Part shown: positions 1-11,104 of the stretch, in pieces
Layout of the letters: each line of letters starts with the position of its first letter
Numbering within the stretch: position 1 is the first letter of the stretch
Origin: Symbiodinium natans
Lineage: Eukaryota; Sar; Dinophyceae; Suessiales; Symbiodiniaceae
Assembly (NCBI GenBank): GCA_905221605.1
Contig: CAJNDS010002201.1
Coordinates: 195,022 to 259,021, forward strand
DNA: 64,000 bases
Reading direction: 5' to 3'
Translations under genes and position numbers: made by a program
The notes under the pieces: model-generated
What the model saw: the letters and a program-made list of their open reading frames with translations, nothing else
Database searches by the model: none
Told to the model about the DNA's origin: nothing

Positions 1-123
1 CACACACACGCACACACACGCACACACACGCACACACACGCACACACACGCACACACACGCACACACACGCACACACACGCACACACACGCACACACACG
101 CACACACACGCACACACACGCAC

Positions 124-163
<40 letters not shown>
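1..163. repeat. CA-rich microsatellite with a 10-base higher-order period
   Basis: From base 1 to about 127 the unit CACACACACG repeats almost perfectly, so every tenth base is a G. It then becomes pure CA up to about 163 and decays into CATA and CA variants up to about 215. The array continues beyond the left edge. Simple repeats of this kind are common in dinoflagellate intergenic DNA. Confidence 0.95.
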
Positions 164-165
<2 letters not shown>

Positions 166-166
<1 letters not shown>

Positions 167-756
167 TACATACACGTACACATACATGTACACATACACA
201 TACACACGCCCACACAGACACAGACAGGGAGAGTGAGCGAGACAGACGCGGAACGTGTGCACACATGCACAAAAGCATGCTTTGCCACAGGGCCGAGGAC
301 AACGAAGCCCAAGCAGTAGTCATACTTGCCATGAGCTCCGAGCAAAGCCCTCATGAGCTCTACCTCCTGGAAGGCGAAATTGTGCTCCTCGTGTGAGCTT
401 TGCAAGGGGATGGGTGATTGTCTGAGTGGTTTACGGCTTCAGGGGCCTTCTCTGGAAGGAACTCCAATCCCACCACTTTGGCGACAGCCTTCGAGAGGTC
501 TTCGGAGAAGCAGGTATGCTGACTCTACCGTCTCCATAGGCACACACGCTCGCCTGGTCTCCATGTTTATACTGACCCTTTCCTTAGTGTGTGCGAGGTC
601 GGTTGTCGAGCCAACACAAGTCATTACGATTCTGGATTCAGCGCTGATGTTTGACATCGCGTCTTTCAGGGCCGGGCTCTCTTCTCCACATTTCTCCTCA
701 TCCCAAGCCACAAGATAGGCAGTTCCATACTGGCCTGGCAGCGCGACTACCACCAA
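166..756 (-). CDS. Unrecognised gene fragment, probably two exons
   Basis: Two minus-strand open segments read like protein. One spans about 756 to 450 and includes [15 protein letters not shown] and [14 protein letters not shown]. The other spans about 405 to 250 and includes [19 protein letters not shown] and [15 protein letters not shown]. They are in different frames, so an intron of roughly 50-100 bases would have to join them. I see no family. The downstream end runs into the CA repeat, where the reading becomes Val/Cys/Met repeats and cannot be coding, so the true 3' end is before about 230. Splice sites and start codon are not resolved. Confidence 0.3.
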
Positions 757-821
757 CCATACGATCTTAACCGTATTGATTGGCGATGGACCCTTTGCAG
801 CACAATTGTGCTGTTTTGCAG

Positions 822-883
822 CCCTAAACCCTAAACCCTAAACCCTAGACCCTAAACCCTAAACCCTAAACCCTAAACCCTAG
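822..883 (+). repeat. Interstitial telomere-type repeat (CCCTAAA)n
   Basis: About eight CCCTAAA units, one carrying CCCTAGA, lie between unique sequences. This is the plant/dinoflagellate-type telomere sequence read on its C-rich strand. The block is short and internal, so it is interstitial rather than a chromosome end. Confidence 0.9.
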
Positions 884-1129
884 GCACGACCGTGCGCGCA
901 TGAAGCACCACGGGGCCTCTCCCTAGCTGCTTTGTGACTTGCCAGCCACCTGACCTTTCACCGGCACGAACGAACACAACATCTCATATACCAATACAGA
1001 ATCATGTGTAATTCTTTGTGGTTTCATGCATTTTGAAGTGTGTATATATCTGTGTATTATATGTGTATGAATCTCGGAACGATAGCTATCTAGCTACTTG
1101 AAGCTTCGACGCAACGTTGTTCATGATGG

Positions 1130-2170
1130 GTGGCTGATTCTGAAAACACAGAGTTCGCATCAGCAGCTGTAGCAGCAAAAGCCCCCTTTGATATCAATGC
1201 TAGGTGTATGCAAAGAGAGTCGGCATTCAGCAAAACAGCACTGAGCTTCAAAACGCGGCTATGCGCTCTCGCAGCGCAGGCTCGCCTGGGCGCACCGGCA
1301 GCAGCTGATGTGAGAACGTGTGCGTCCTCTAGTGATGCTTTTCAAGCTCAAGGCTAAGAGTGGAAAGGGCAGAACCCTCAAATAGGTTCGAATAAGCCGA
1401 GAACACTTCCTTTCGTGGCAGGTTTGTTCTGTAGCTCCGTCCTTCTTCCTTTCCGTCTCTTTCTTTAGTTGATTCTGTCATTCATGGCTAAGGGGTCGCC
1501 CCCTGTTTCAGGAAGGGAGATCGCGTGGACAGGCGGGAGCCTTGTGTTTCACTCAAAAAATCTGCCGCCCCTGTGCTTCCCTGTCTCTGACTGGCTTCTT
1601 CTTCTTCTTGTCGGGCTCGAGGGGGAAAACCTCGAGCGCAATGACGCCTTGAAAGGTGCATGCCTGTCTTGTAGCGTTTCACCCCTGACTCTTCCAGCTT
1701 TCATTCAGCACTCGGCGATCTTCAAGGATTCTCGAGGCTTGCTGCGTTGATCCTGCTGGTACTGTTCTCACTGCTCCGGGATGGCGGATCTGGCCTCCCC
1801 ACGCCTCGCTGCTTCATAAAAGTTGATGCCAAACAACTTGTCGTTGGTTCCGCTTTATGTTTTGGTCCGCATGACATGGTCAGTCTTTGTCAGCTGTGCT
1901 GTCTTAAAGCTGCTCAACAGACTTGGAGTCGTTCATAAACACTTGCTCTTTGGCAAATGGGGATCATAGTCAGAAGGGACGCATGAGATGTTCGCTTCCA
2001 AATCTGCTTGTTACGTGGAAGTTGCTCCTGCGCAATTGCTTCCGTTGTGCAGCAGTGAAGAAGAGGAGACAAGGAGTTGAAGAACACGGTCATGCTACCC
2101 AATGCTTCGATCTCCCTTGCTCGACTTATGCTTCAAAACACTCGGACGCGACTGATTTTGCCATCAAAGC
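1130..2170 (+). other. Unresolved open frames, possible plus-strand gene tail-to-tail with the kinase
   Basis: Plus-strand frames at 1130-1357, 1469-1750 and 1923-2195 are open and of mixed composition. The first two share a frame, and no domain is recognisable in any of them. If real, they would be exons of a gene converging on the kinase, whose stop lies at 2178. The minus strand of the same stretch gives only short frames. Evidence is composition only, so this may equally be intergenic DNA. Confidence 0.2.
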
Positions 2171-2177
2171 GCGCAGC

Positions 2178-4713
2178 TCACTTTACAGCTGCTAAGGCAT
2201 CACCGGAAGTGACCTGCATCCTCCTGCCCATGTACTGTACAAACTGCTCTTTCAGGTACTTCCCATCGGCACCCGCTTCGCCGATAAGCTGAAGCTCCCG
2301 CGGCAGATTTTTCCTCCACAATGATTCCACGTCGCCTTTAGCAAACATGTCTTCAAAATCAGCCTGGCTCACCTTGCCATCGTTGTCCTTGTCGAAGACA
2401 GCAAAAGCAGCTTCTACCAGCCGCTTGTTTCCACACACGCTCACGCAAAGAGCCCCGGCGACAAACTCGGTCCAGGTCACCGCGCCACTGCGATCCTCTT
2501 CAAGACAAGTGATGACAAGAGTCGGGCCAAACAGAACAAGTTTATCAAGTTTGGGGTTTCTGTGTTGCTCTTGGTTGTTGATCACTCTTCTATGCCGTAA
2601 ATCCCCGCTCTAAAAAGAATGGTTTTTGAACAGCACGCTCCTGATCCAGAGCGTGTACAATACGCTCCACTTGCAGCGAGGACATCCCAGATTTGTATAG
2701 CACGTCCCGGAAGTCAGCGGCGACCAAACACCCCTGGTTCAAGGTGTCGAAGTGGGTGAAAATGGCGCGAAGTTCGCTCAATGCAGGCGCAGTGCACATG
2801 TGCGCTATGAGGAGGAAGATTGACTTTTTCAACTCAGGCTGTCCCGCATATGCCTCTAAGCATTGAGTGATGCCAATGGAGAGAGGTGGTGGAGTTGCCT
2901 CGTACTTTTTGAACCATGAATGCTCCAAGCACGCGGCTGCATCAGGTCTCTTGCTCACCTCAGTCACGTTTGCACTTCAGGCTTCCCTCTCTCTCTCCCT
3001 ACAAATGCGAGGGCAAGGGGGTTTAAAAGAGGCTGATTGAATGCTTTGACAAGCTACGCTCTTCTCCAGCATCTGGCGGAGGAGGTCATTGCACTCCGTG
3101 CTCCAATTCTTCAGGCGCTTGTTATCCCTGAAGTTGTCCTCGCAAATCGACCGAGCAAGCTCGGTCTGCCACCATTCCATGGTCTTACCTTTCGGCAAGG
3201 GCCATGTTGCCATAAACGGGTAGTCTCCGGTCATCAGGTTGTAGTGAATGACTCCGGCACTCCAAATGTCTGACTTGAACTCCAGCTTGAGCTTGAAAAC
3301 CTCAGGAGCCATGTAGAGAAGGGTGCCGCCAAAAGCGTCTGAATGCTTCTGGTCTGGCTCGAAGAGCTCGGCCAGACCGAAATCGATGACTTTGATGGAT
3401 GCTGACTCCTTGCTTACGAGCATGATGTTCTGCGGCTTGAGGTCTTTGTGCATGAAGTTATGGCTGTGCATGAAGGCCAGCGCTCGCAAGGTTTGCTTCA
3501 TCACGTCACACACGAAGTCCTCCGAGTAGGAAGGCTTGCCTTTCTGGTACACGTCGTTAATCCGATCTTGAAGCTCTCCACCATAGCAAGGCTCCATTAT
3601 CTGAGACACGCTGTCCCTATCTTGGAAATACTCATAGACTTTGATGACGTTTGGGTGGTCCAGAGTAGCCATGCTCTCAATCTCCTGCAGGATCTCTTCC
3701 ACCTTCATGCCTTCCTTGCCCTTGAGCTTTGCAATCTTTTTGCAGACCCTTGACTCGCCGGAGATGCGGTGCTGTACATTGTAAACCTTTCCAAAGCTCC
3801 CTTCGCCCAGGAGCTTTCCGACCTCGTAAACGGTCTCAACACGGGCAGGATTCTGGCGAACGAAGCTGTGGGTCTTGGCAATCAGCTTTTCAGGGAACCA
3901 GGTTCGCACTCGGTCCTGCAGGATCTGATGCACCAGTTTCGTGAAAGCTGGGGTGTCCATGACCCCATCTGTACCGAATTTGCTGATCCAATCCTCTGCA
4001 GCACGCATGTCCACAGGAAGGCTGGTACCAATTGGTTGCAGCAGGTACTTCGACACTGCCTCTTGCGCTTGAGATGCGTTGAGTGTCCCTGCGTCTCCAG
4101 AGACAGTTGCAACAATCTTGCCGGCATACTTGTTGAAACCGTCTGCAGACGACAGGAGATCTAGCAACCAATGTTGAGGATCTTCGACCTCAGTGGTGAC
4201 AGACCTGGCAAGCGGCTTTGCAGAACTGCCTCCGCAATTGGCATCATGACCCCCCTTTCCCTGTGCACATTTCTTGCAGCAGGTGTCAAAAGCCTTCATT
4301 CCTCGGGTGAGACCCGGCTGCACTGGGCGATTACAACCCATCTTGCACATGCCAGGCTTTGCCGAGGGTCGGGCCTCTGCCTTGGCACCCGGCAGAGGTG
4401 GTAAGGCCGGCTCAGAGGCTGGGATATCACCGCCCTGAACCTTACGAAGGGCGGAGGGCACCTGATCCGGCAGTATCCACTTAGTCCCGGCAGAAGACGT
4501 CACCTTCACTGCACCTGCTGGTATTGCATAGCCATCTATGACGCAGTCACGGTCTGGAGCCTCCAATACCACGGCACCCGAGATCCACGACTTTTGCGAG
4601 TTGCTCCACACTTCAACGACTTCGCCCTTCACGAAGGACTGGGTCGCCATGGCTCTCAACCCTTCAAGGTGTCGAGCCTCATGTTCAGCGCTGAAGCATG
4701 CAATAGCACACAT
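2178..4713 (-). CDS. Calcium-dependent protein kinase (CDPK) with an N-terminal Cys-rich module
   Basis: A serine/threonine kinase fused to a calmodulin-like tail, the CDPK architecture used in Ca2+ signalling by plants and alveolates. Proposed exons are 4713-3058, 2958-2641 and 2495-2178; they sum to 764 codons in one frame. The first intron is GT-AG, the second is GA-AG and restores EF-hand 2 exactly. Visible from the first ATG: an SH3-like N-terminus (about 24-90), a Cys/His-rich module (121-159, CKMGC, CCKKC, HDANC), the glycine loop GEGSFG (303-308), VCKK lysine (325-326), HKDLKPQN (422-429), DFG (444-446) and APE (470-472). Four EF-hands follow: DTLNQG (weak), DQDRSG, DKDNDG (good) and a degenerate fourth. 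A second ATG at 4650 (MATQSF) is an equally good start and would remove 21 residues. An in-frame TAG lies just upstream of the 4713 region. Confidence 0.9.
2496..2640 (-). other. GA-AG intron of the kinase gene
   Basis: The upstream exon ends CTGGATCAG and the downstream exon starts GATCGCAGTGG. Removing 145 bases gives LDQDRSGAVTW, a perfect EF-hand loop. The intron starts GAGCG and ends AAGAG. The nearby GT position would put the frame or the EF loop out of register. AGGA is repeated at both junctions, so the exact cut cannot be placed within those bases. Confidence 0.75.
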
Positions 4714-4721
4714 GGACTTCT

Positions 4722-5335
4722 TTACGGCATCCTAGATGAACTTACGTAGAAGAAGTTGGCCACGCTCGGAAAAAACTCAATTCGCGGCACCAAGGCGTCC
4801 ACCCATGCACTGTGAGGCAACTCGGCTCTGCCCTGACAAGACACCACGATATGGCTTCAACAGCGGCTCCAAAGGCTTTCGTTGCATATGTTGCTTTCTG
4901 ACGGTCTGACACCCTTCTATCACAGAGTGATCTGCAATCATTCCTACACATCAAGATCAAGATCGGGCTGTCACTGCAGCAAAGCATCCTGTGCCATGCG
5001 CGCGGCCTGGAATGCACCCTCCATGAGCAGAGTGCGGCCCCTCCAGCACATCTAGGTGAGCCCGATCTTTCACACGAGGCAAAGATCTTCCCGTCATCGG
5101 TGCACGTTCGCCCCATGACTGTTGCGACAACACAAGAAATCAACTGGACAGCCAAAAAGTCAAACACACCTTTTTGCATCGCCACCTGCACTCTCGGCTC
5201 TGTGGCGTCCTTTCTCGTGCATGAATTTATGCCGATGAATAGTCGAGGCTTCGCCTTCTTTTGTTGCGCAGCTTCGGTGTTCGACGCCATGAAGGGGTTG
5301 ACAGGCCCCTTGATGCTTCCTGATGGTCTCTTCAT
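4722..5335 (-). CDS. Doubtful gene or 5' exons upstream of the kinase
   Basis: The minus strand from 5335 is open for 197 codons. The first roughly 85 read like protein (KRPSGSIKGPVNPF, TEAAQQKKAKPRLFIGI, QKGVFDFLAVQL). The later part reads poorly in that frame. In another frame, about 4815-4740 reads SAWVDALVPRIEFFPS then VANFFY and ends with a stop at 4722, only 9 bases before the kinase ATG. Either a small separate gene ends there, or these are 5' exons of the kinase. I recognise no family. Confidence 0.3.
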
Positions 5336-5399
5336 TGAGCTTCCTGCTGCGCCACTGCCCTTCCTTCAACGTATTGTAACTGGTTTGTCCATGCTTCCG

Positions 5400-6039
5400 C
5401 ACACCGCGAGACATAGGTCGTCACAGGACGGTAAAACTCTCGAATCAGGGCTCATTTCATGTCACCTCTGAATGATGCTGACTGAGCAACAACCTGTCAA
5501 GACTGAAGAATGCCATAGTGGCGAGAGACATTACGGAGATGCAGAGCGAGGCCGCCAGCTGCCAAGTTCTGCATCTGCGTGCCCACATCCCCTTAAAAAC
5601 GGGGCGGAGACGGGCCTTACATGACGTTCTATCCTTGTTTGGGAATTGTGGTTGGCCACCACCACCTCCCCCCCCCTTTATTGCTGAGACCATCCACAGG
5701 TACCCACATAGTGAACCAGGTACAGCTCCGGGTGCGTGCAGCTGCCGTAACTTCTGATACTCTGTTGTCCTACTCCAGGCCCGTGCTCCAAGCGCCCATA
5801 TATTGGCCAGTCACAGATTGTCGAGGCACGTGTGAGGCTATGACGAAAGAGAGGCACATCGAAACACACGTCAGAAACAAGAAGAGCAAAGCATGTGGCA
5901 CCGACTTTGTCCCTGCAGTCTTGGTTTCTCTCTCAAGTTGCAGTCGGAAGCAAGGTCGTCGACTAGATCCCAACTGCTCACCGTGGCAAGGCGCCTGCGG
6001 GACTTAGGGTGTAGGAAAAGGAAACAAGACCTGCCTTTT
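5400..6039. other. No gene recognised
   Basis: Only short, mutually overlapping frames on both strands. A C-rich run lies near 5668-5679. Nothing supportable was found. Confidence 0.4.
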
Positions 6040-6090
6040 TGATGTTGCGCTTTTCGGCTGCAGCTGTGCTCAGTATCTTAGTGGCCATCT

Positions 6091-6400
6091 TCACGAGTGC
6101 TTCCTTGCCACCGCCATGCTTACCCAACCACGGATCGTGTGCCGAAGGTGGTTCTTTCTCTGGCAGAGCTCAGCAAAGGCTTGGGAGAGTTCAGCATGGA
6201 GGGGGGCTTCTCCTTTGGACACCACATCTCCCTCCCAACCCGCTTCCAAAGTCACTGATGTGAGCCGAAATGGAGGGCCACGGCCGCCAGAGATTCGATG
6301 CACGATGATGATGCGAAGCACTTCCGGAACGTGCGAGGCATGGCAGAGGCTCTTTTGGCAACTCGCTGGCCGCCGTGCAACTGTAGGCAGCGTCGCAGAG
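6091..6400 (-). CDS. Unrecognised exon(s)
   Basis: A minus-strand frame from about 6360 to 6110 reads convincingly as protein: VLRIIIVHRISGGRGPPF, SVTLEAGWEGDVVSK, HAELSQAFAELCQRK, HLRHTIRGW. No domain is recognised. A plus-strand frame is also open here (6116-6475) but has less protein-like composition. Boundaries and neighbouring exons are not resolved. Confidence 0.4.
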
Positions 6401-6479
6401 CGCCCAAGGTGGGAGGCAGCCGAGTGGGGACGAGCAGGACTTAGCGAGCAAGCGAGTGTAAGTGAATTTAAGTGAAGTC

Positions 6480-8567
6480 CTTGCAGTTGACAGTGGAGTC
6501 CAGAAGACTCCTCTTTGCATATGTCTTACGAAGAGACGATTTTTGCACCCCGTCGAACCAGTTATCCGCACCTCGACGGGCTCTGCCTGAAGCCCGTGAG
6601 GCGCTGAGGCGCTGGCTCTTTCCACTCCCCAGTCCGGCGCTTTGGCGAGACCTTCGCCTTGATATCTTTCAATACTTGATCTTGTGCACTGTCATTTTAG
6701 TCATACTTTGTCATTTTGTGCACTGGGCTTAGGCGACTTTTGACATCTCGCTCTCTCGACACACGCCTGGGGTCAGTTTTCGGCCTGAGTTGCCTACTGC
6801 TGAAGCCGCTGAAGCCTCGGCTCTCCTCCGTCCAGAAGTGGTGCCTCGATTTCTTTTACGAGCCATTTGAGATGCGCTGCTATGCTCTTTCGCATCAGAA
6901 GCATGTGCAGTGCGAGCGATCTGAGAGGGGAAGCCGGTCTTTGGTAAACATGGGCATGCCAAGTCTGTTTAAGGCAAAAGCTTGGTCGGCTGCCTGCAGG
7001 CAACAGGAGCTCATCCAGAAAGCATCCAGCGCTCCACAAGGTAACAAAGCACATGTGTGCGAATCCACATGTTGAGACTTTACAGATGCTGGGCACCCGA
7101 CTGCGTTCCACCGGTATCCTGGCAATGGCACTGTGTGAGGCCAAACTCTGCACTCTACTCCTGCAGTCCGGGGACCTATGCTGTCATTGCAGAAGCGGTT
7201 ACAGCGGCTTCAAGCCCGAGATGTGCCTTCTGGCACCGACTCGACTTCCAAGGCCCGTCACAGCCTTCAGTAGTCAAGAGATCAAGGATTGCAAGAGCTT
7301 GCAGCATCTAGCAGCTCATGCCTCGCATCTGAGATGTCAGAAGACGCGAGACGTGGAGGATGTTGAGGGCCTGGCGCTGCAAGGCCTGGATGCAGTTGCG
7401 GATGAGGCAGCCTGGCATGGTAAGATTGTCCTCTGAATTGACTTCCGGAAGTCTAATTCCAGTGCCTCGTAGGGGGACCGCTGTGACGCTTTAGGCCAGG
7501 GTCTTCTGTACAGAGTGGGCAAAGCCTCATGCGCCTCACAGAGCTCACGCAGCTCCTCTGCTGGGACCTGCTACTAGTTGGGGATCTCAGCTGCTCAGCT
7601 GCAAGCGTAGAAGGTCGGTATCTTCTCCAGGGCAGCGCTCAGCCACGAACTGAAGCAGGACGTGCACGAAGTAGGCGGTTTAAGGCTTCAATTCCCACAA
7701 CGTCCCCGAATATTCGCACGTTCAGATCGAACATCGTGTGTGCTGCCTGCTATTTGTGAGTGCCACAGGATCTGGGCCGATGCCTGGGCCAGGATATGTG
7801 CTACAAGATGTGCCGGGCTAGGCCATCACATTCAATGCCTGGCGCAGCTCCCAGAGTGGAGCTCATCCACATCCTGATTCTGGCTCAGCTCCTACTTCAG
7901 GGACCTCTGGCTCCGACCTCTTTTGCGTGCGAGCTAGAACCTACCCAACCACAACTCTCAGCGCCGTGCGTGCACTGCGGGCGCCCTGCCTGCAGCTCAC
8001 ACTTCGGCTTCGATAAACCCTGCAACTCCAAGCCGAGGCTCCGGCAACTTGTGGCCGAGGAATACGTTTCACCGGCCTCTGCACAGAAAATGGCTCCGAC
8101 CCTATCTTGTAGGAACTCAGCGCTTACTTGTCAGCTTGCTGCTTCGATTCTGAAGACAGAATATTGATTGAACTCCTGGTCGCGAAACTGGTGCGTAGCC
8201 TTCAACACGGAAACCTATCCTGTGCGATGGTCGGATCTGCAAGTCTCTTGACCTGCAAGCCAACCTTGAAACCGGCTTCGGCAAGCATACTAAGCACTGG
8301 AGCCCTGGTAAGGCAAACGGAACACCGTGCCGTGCCCCGTTGTCTGCACGTCTTTGGTCTCACTGGACACGGGTAACGTGTCAGCTATGTCAATTTGTAG
8401 CTAAACGATTCGCAGTACCCACAGGCCCTGGAGCAGGCAACACTTTAAAAAAAAGGTGCGTGCAAGCCGACCTTAAGAAAGTAGCTATGAGTTCTTGCAT
8501 GGGAAAATTGGTGTAGTCCTCATCCGGGAAGAACTGCTTTGCAGACCAACACGTAAGAGTATGCGCT
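6480..8567. other. Poorly resolved stretch with many weak frames
   Basis: Both strands have several 70-130 codon frames, for example plus 7053-7436 and minus 6794-7153, without recognisable domains. Short motifs rich in CTGCTGGCAC/GAGCTC recur between about 7150 and 8150 and may mark decayed repeats. I cannot support a gene model. Confidence 0.3.
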
Positions 8568-9032
8568 TTGCTGCTGTCCGGAATTGTTCTTTTGAAAGCT
8601 AAAGCACACATCGACCCAGACTCAACGAACTGTGAATTCAGCCATGGCGATGTTCACACTCGGGGGCCGGGCGCTTTTGTAGCGCACAGCAGTAGGTGTG
8701 CAAACTGCTGGCTCAGTGGCAGGAGGGCGACATGCTTTGGTAATGGGCTGCTAGCCTTGCAGCCCCCGCAAGCGATGTGCTTGCCAGCCGTCTGCATAGC
8801 TATGAAAGGTCCGAAATGCGACTTCTACCCACTATGGTCAATTGCAAACCTTGACACAGCCGTGTGGCGGTTGCCGAATTGTGGCAGAGTCAATGTGTAT
8901 GGCCGCTGCCAGATGGGCGTCTGCTTTCTTGGGATGCTCGCAGCTCGCCGATGTAATAGGATCAAGCGTCCCTACGAACAGGATCAAAGGAGTTGCATCC
9001 CGAAGCGACAAACTGGATCAGCCCGAACATGA
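8568..9032 (+). CDS. Unrecognised plus-strand open frame, 154 codons
   Basis: Open for 154 codons, with Cys-rich stretches (SSRCANCWLSG, PPQAMCLPAVC, CDFYPLWSIANL). A second frame, 8842-9231, overlaps it. There is no known domain, no clear start and no splice context. It may be an exon, a decayed element or chance. Confidence 0.2.
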   Translation: MLLSGIVLLKAKAHIDPDSTNCEFSHGDVHTRGPGAFVAHSSRCANCWLSGRRATCFGNGLLALQPPQAMCLPAVCIAMKGPKCDFYPLWSIANLDTAVWRLPNCGRVNVYGRCQMGVCFLGMLAARRCNRIKRPYEQDQRSCIPKRQTGSART

Positions 9033-10184
9033 ATCGGATCGGATCAGGCTTGCGCAGAGCCCGTGTCATGTTATAAGTGCATGCATGCTCCTCATCTCAC
9101 TCCGGTTTCAAACTTTACCAAATGCAAGGCCAGGACCCAACACTGGTACACTCTTGTGTGCGTTTCTGGGCGGGAAACGACAACTCCGAGAGCCCCGAAA
9201 TCTCCCAAACCCTGTGAGCCCTAAAGTCTAACCCGTTTTAACAAAGGACTGCCGAACACAGAGCCCGAAACGGGGGTTGGGGCGGAGGTTGGGGCATCCG
9301 CAGCTGGGAAGGGGGGAGATAGTCTGATCTGAGACCTGAATCCTCCGATCGCCAAGAAACCGATCCAGCCGCAGACGTGTGTGTGGTCATTGGCAGTGGC
9401 ATGAAGCCGACCGAATGGGCTTGACATCTCGTAGCGATTCAAGCGCTCAGCTTTCCTTGGCTGCCTCCTGAGCTACACAACCTTCATAAGCAGCCGTAAC
9501 TTAGTGGCTGCATCTCGCCATTGAATGGACATCAACTCTGTCTGCCTGTCTTCGGCATATTGAATGGCAATCCAAACCCTCTCAGCCCCTATTTGGTTTT
9601 CATGCCTGACTGCCTTGGTTAGGAACGGGCACTCCGGCTAGGAAAGTCCCGAGGCAGAAGAGTGAATCAGTGAATCCTGGCTGTGCGCAGTCACGGTGAA
9701 AATGTGCAGGTCTCTGCCATCTGAACAACGACGACGCATACCCTGGAACAGGACACCACCACAGCGAACAAGAATGTGTTCATTGCACTGGCAACGAGCG
9801 CTACCACGCGTGTCAGCGACAGTCTGCGAGGCCTCAAGTGTGGGCAGCCAACAGAATCTAGTCAAGCATTCGTTGGCGGGTCCATAGCTTTTGTCTTCTA
9901 ACTACCGGATACCCACCTGGGCTGGGTGTGAATGCTGGCACTGCTGCGCAGCAGCCTCACCACCAATATGTCATAGACAAGCATGACTTCCAACGTTTGG
10001 CAAGGATGCAAATGCAGGATGGTAGATTTTGATATGGAGAATACCAGCCGGTGTGAATGCATCCTTGCCACGCATCTGGTGTGGTCTTGCAACCACATGT
10101 GATAATAGACGTTCAGGCCTGACTCTCCACAGTTGACATTACTCTCTGAAGCGTCTCCATGCAAGGCGTGCTTCGAGCACTAGA
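9033..10184. other. No gene recognised
   Basis: Only frames under about 90 codons on both strands. No repeats longer than a few units were seen. Confidence 0.35.
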
Positions 10185-11034
10185 GTGACATCGTTTTTAA
10201 TACTTATACACATGCGCATGATTTCATGCCATATGACAGCAACCCCAAACTTGAGTGCAGGGCGAACGACGGCTAGGTCCCTCAAGTGGCAGTCAAATGG
10301 TTGCTTCGTCATGACAGGTGATTGCTCCAGATTGACTTGCAGCTGCCGCAGCAAAGGATTCGAACTTTGGGGGAGTTGCGCTGCAAGCTTAGATAGCCTG
10401 GCAGAAATTATCTATGTTTGGGCTTACACTTTAAGGTCAGGGGCCCCCCCACAGCCCCTGTGGTACCTTAAATCCCTGAGATATCAGGCCAAACCCCAAA
10501 AGGTTGTAAACAAAACTCCCGCAAGCTCCAAGGAGCTGGCTTTTGCGGCAGTGGTGGAAGACCACTGCCAAAATCAACTCAAGAGCACCCAAGAGCACCC
10601 TAGGAGACATTGTGAGAAGCTCCGGGCCGTCCTTAGGCTACTCCTTGAGTCGACTTCCAGCCACCAGGAGCTCGGAACCATACTCCGGACCCAAAAGCGA
10701 CGACAGTTGGGACAGTTCGACTACGATCTGGTGGATGCCCAAAACGTGCGAGTCACACGGGACTGCGGCGAGAGCTTACCGGGTCTCTCTCTCGTTACCC
10801 CAATGCAAGAACCCCGTTGTGTGTGTGTGTGTGTGTGACCAGTGGGAAATGACTCTGCAAGAATTGGCTGCGGGCAAGCCGAGAAGCATTTTGACTAATT
10901 ACAGTCTGTCAACCATAGAGAGTCCAGTTGGCATGAGATGCCAAGCGCGTTCAAAGCCAAATTCGCAGGCCGCAGAAGGCCGAATGCCTGCTGAACTCAG
11001 TCTCGGTTGCTCCCGACAACTTCAAATGTGTTAA
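10185..11034 (+). other. Two overlapping plus-strand open frames, unassigned
   Basis: Frames at 10185-10838 (217 codons) and 10543-11034 (163 codons) overlap in different phases, so at most one is coding at any point. The first runs into a short GT microsatellite near 10818-10838. A GC hairpin-like run sits at 10440-10465. No domain is recognised. The long dual frames could reflect an old repeat or retroelement fragment. Confidence 0.2.
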
Positions 11035-11104
11035 GTGGGCATACCGCATCTTTGGACACGGCATTCGCCGAACAATCCAGAAACATTGGGGCTGTACTGG
11101 GTTG

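Noticed and set aside
1..163. Regular repeat considered as a CRISPR array
   Set aside because: No unique spacers. It is a microsatellite in a eukaryotic genome.
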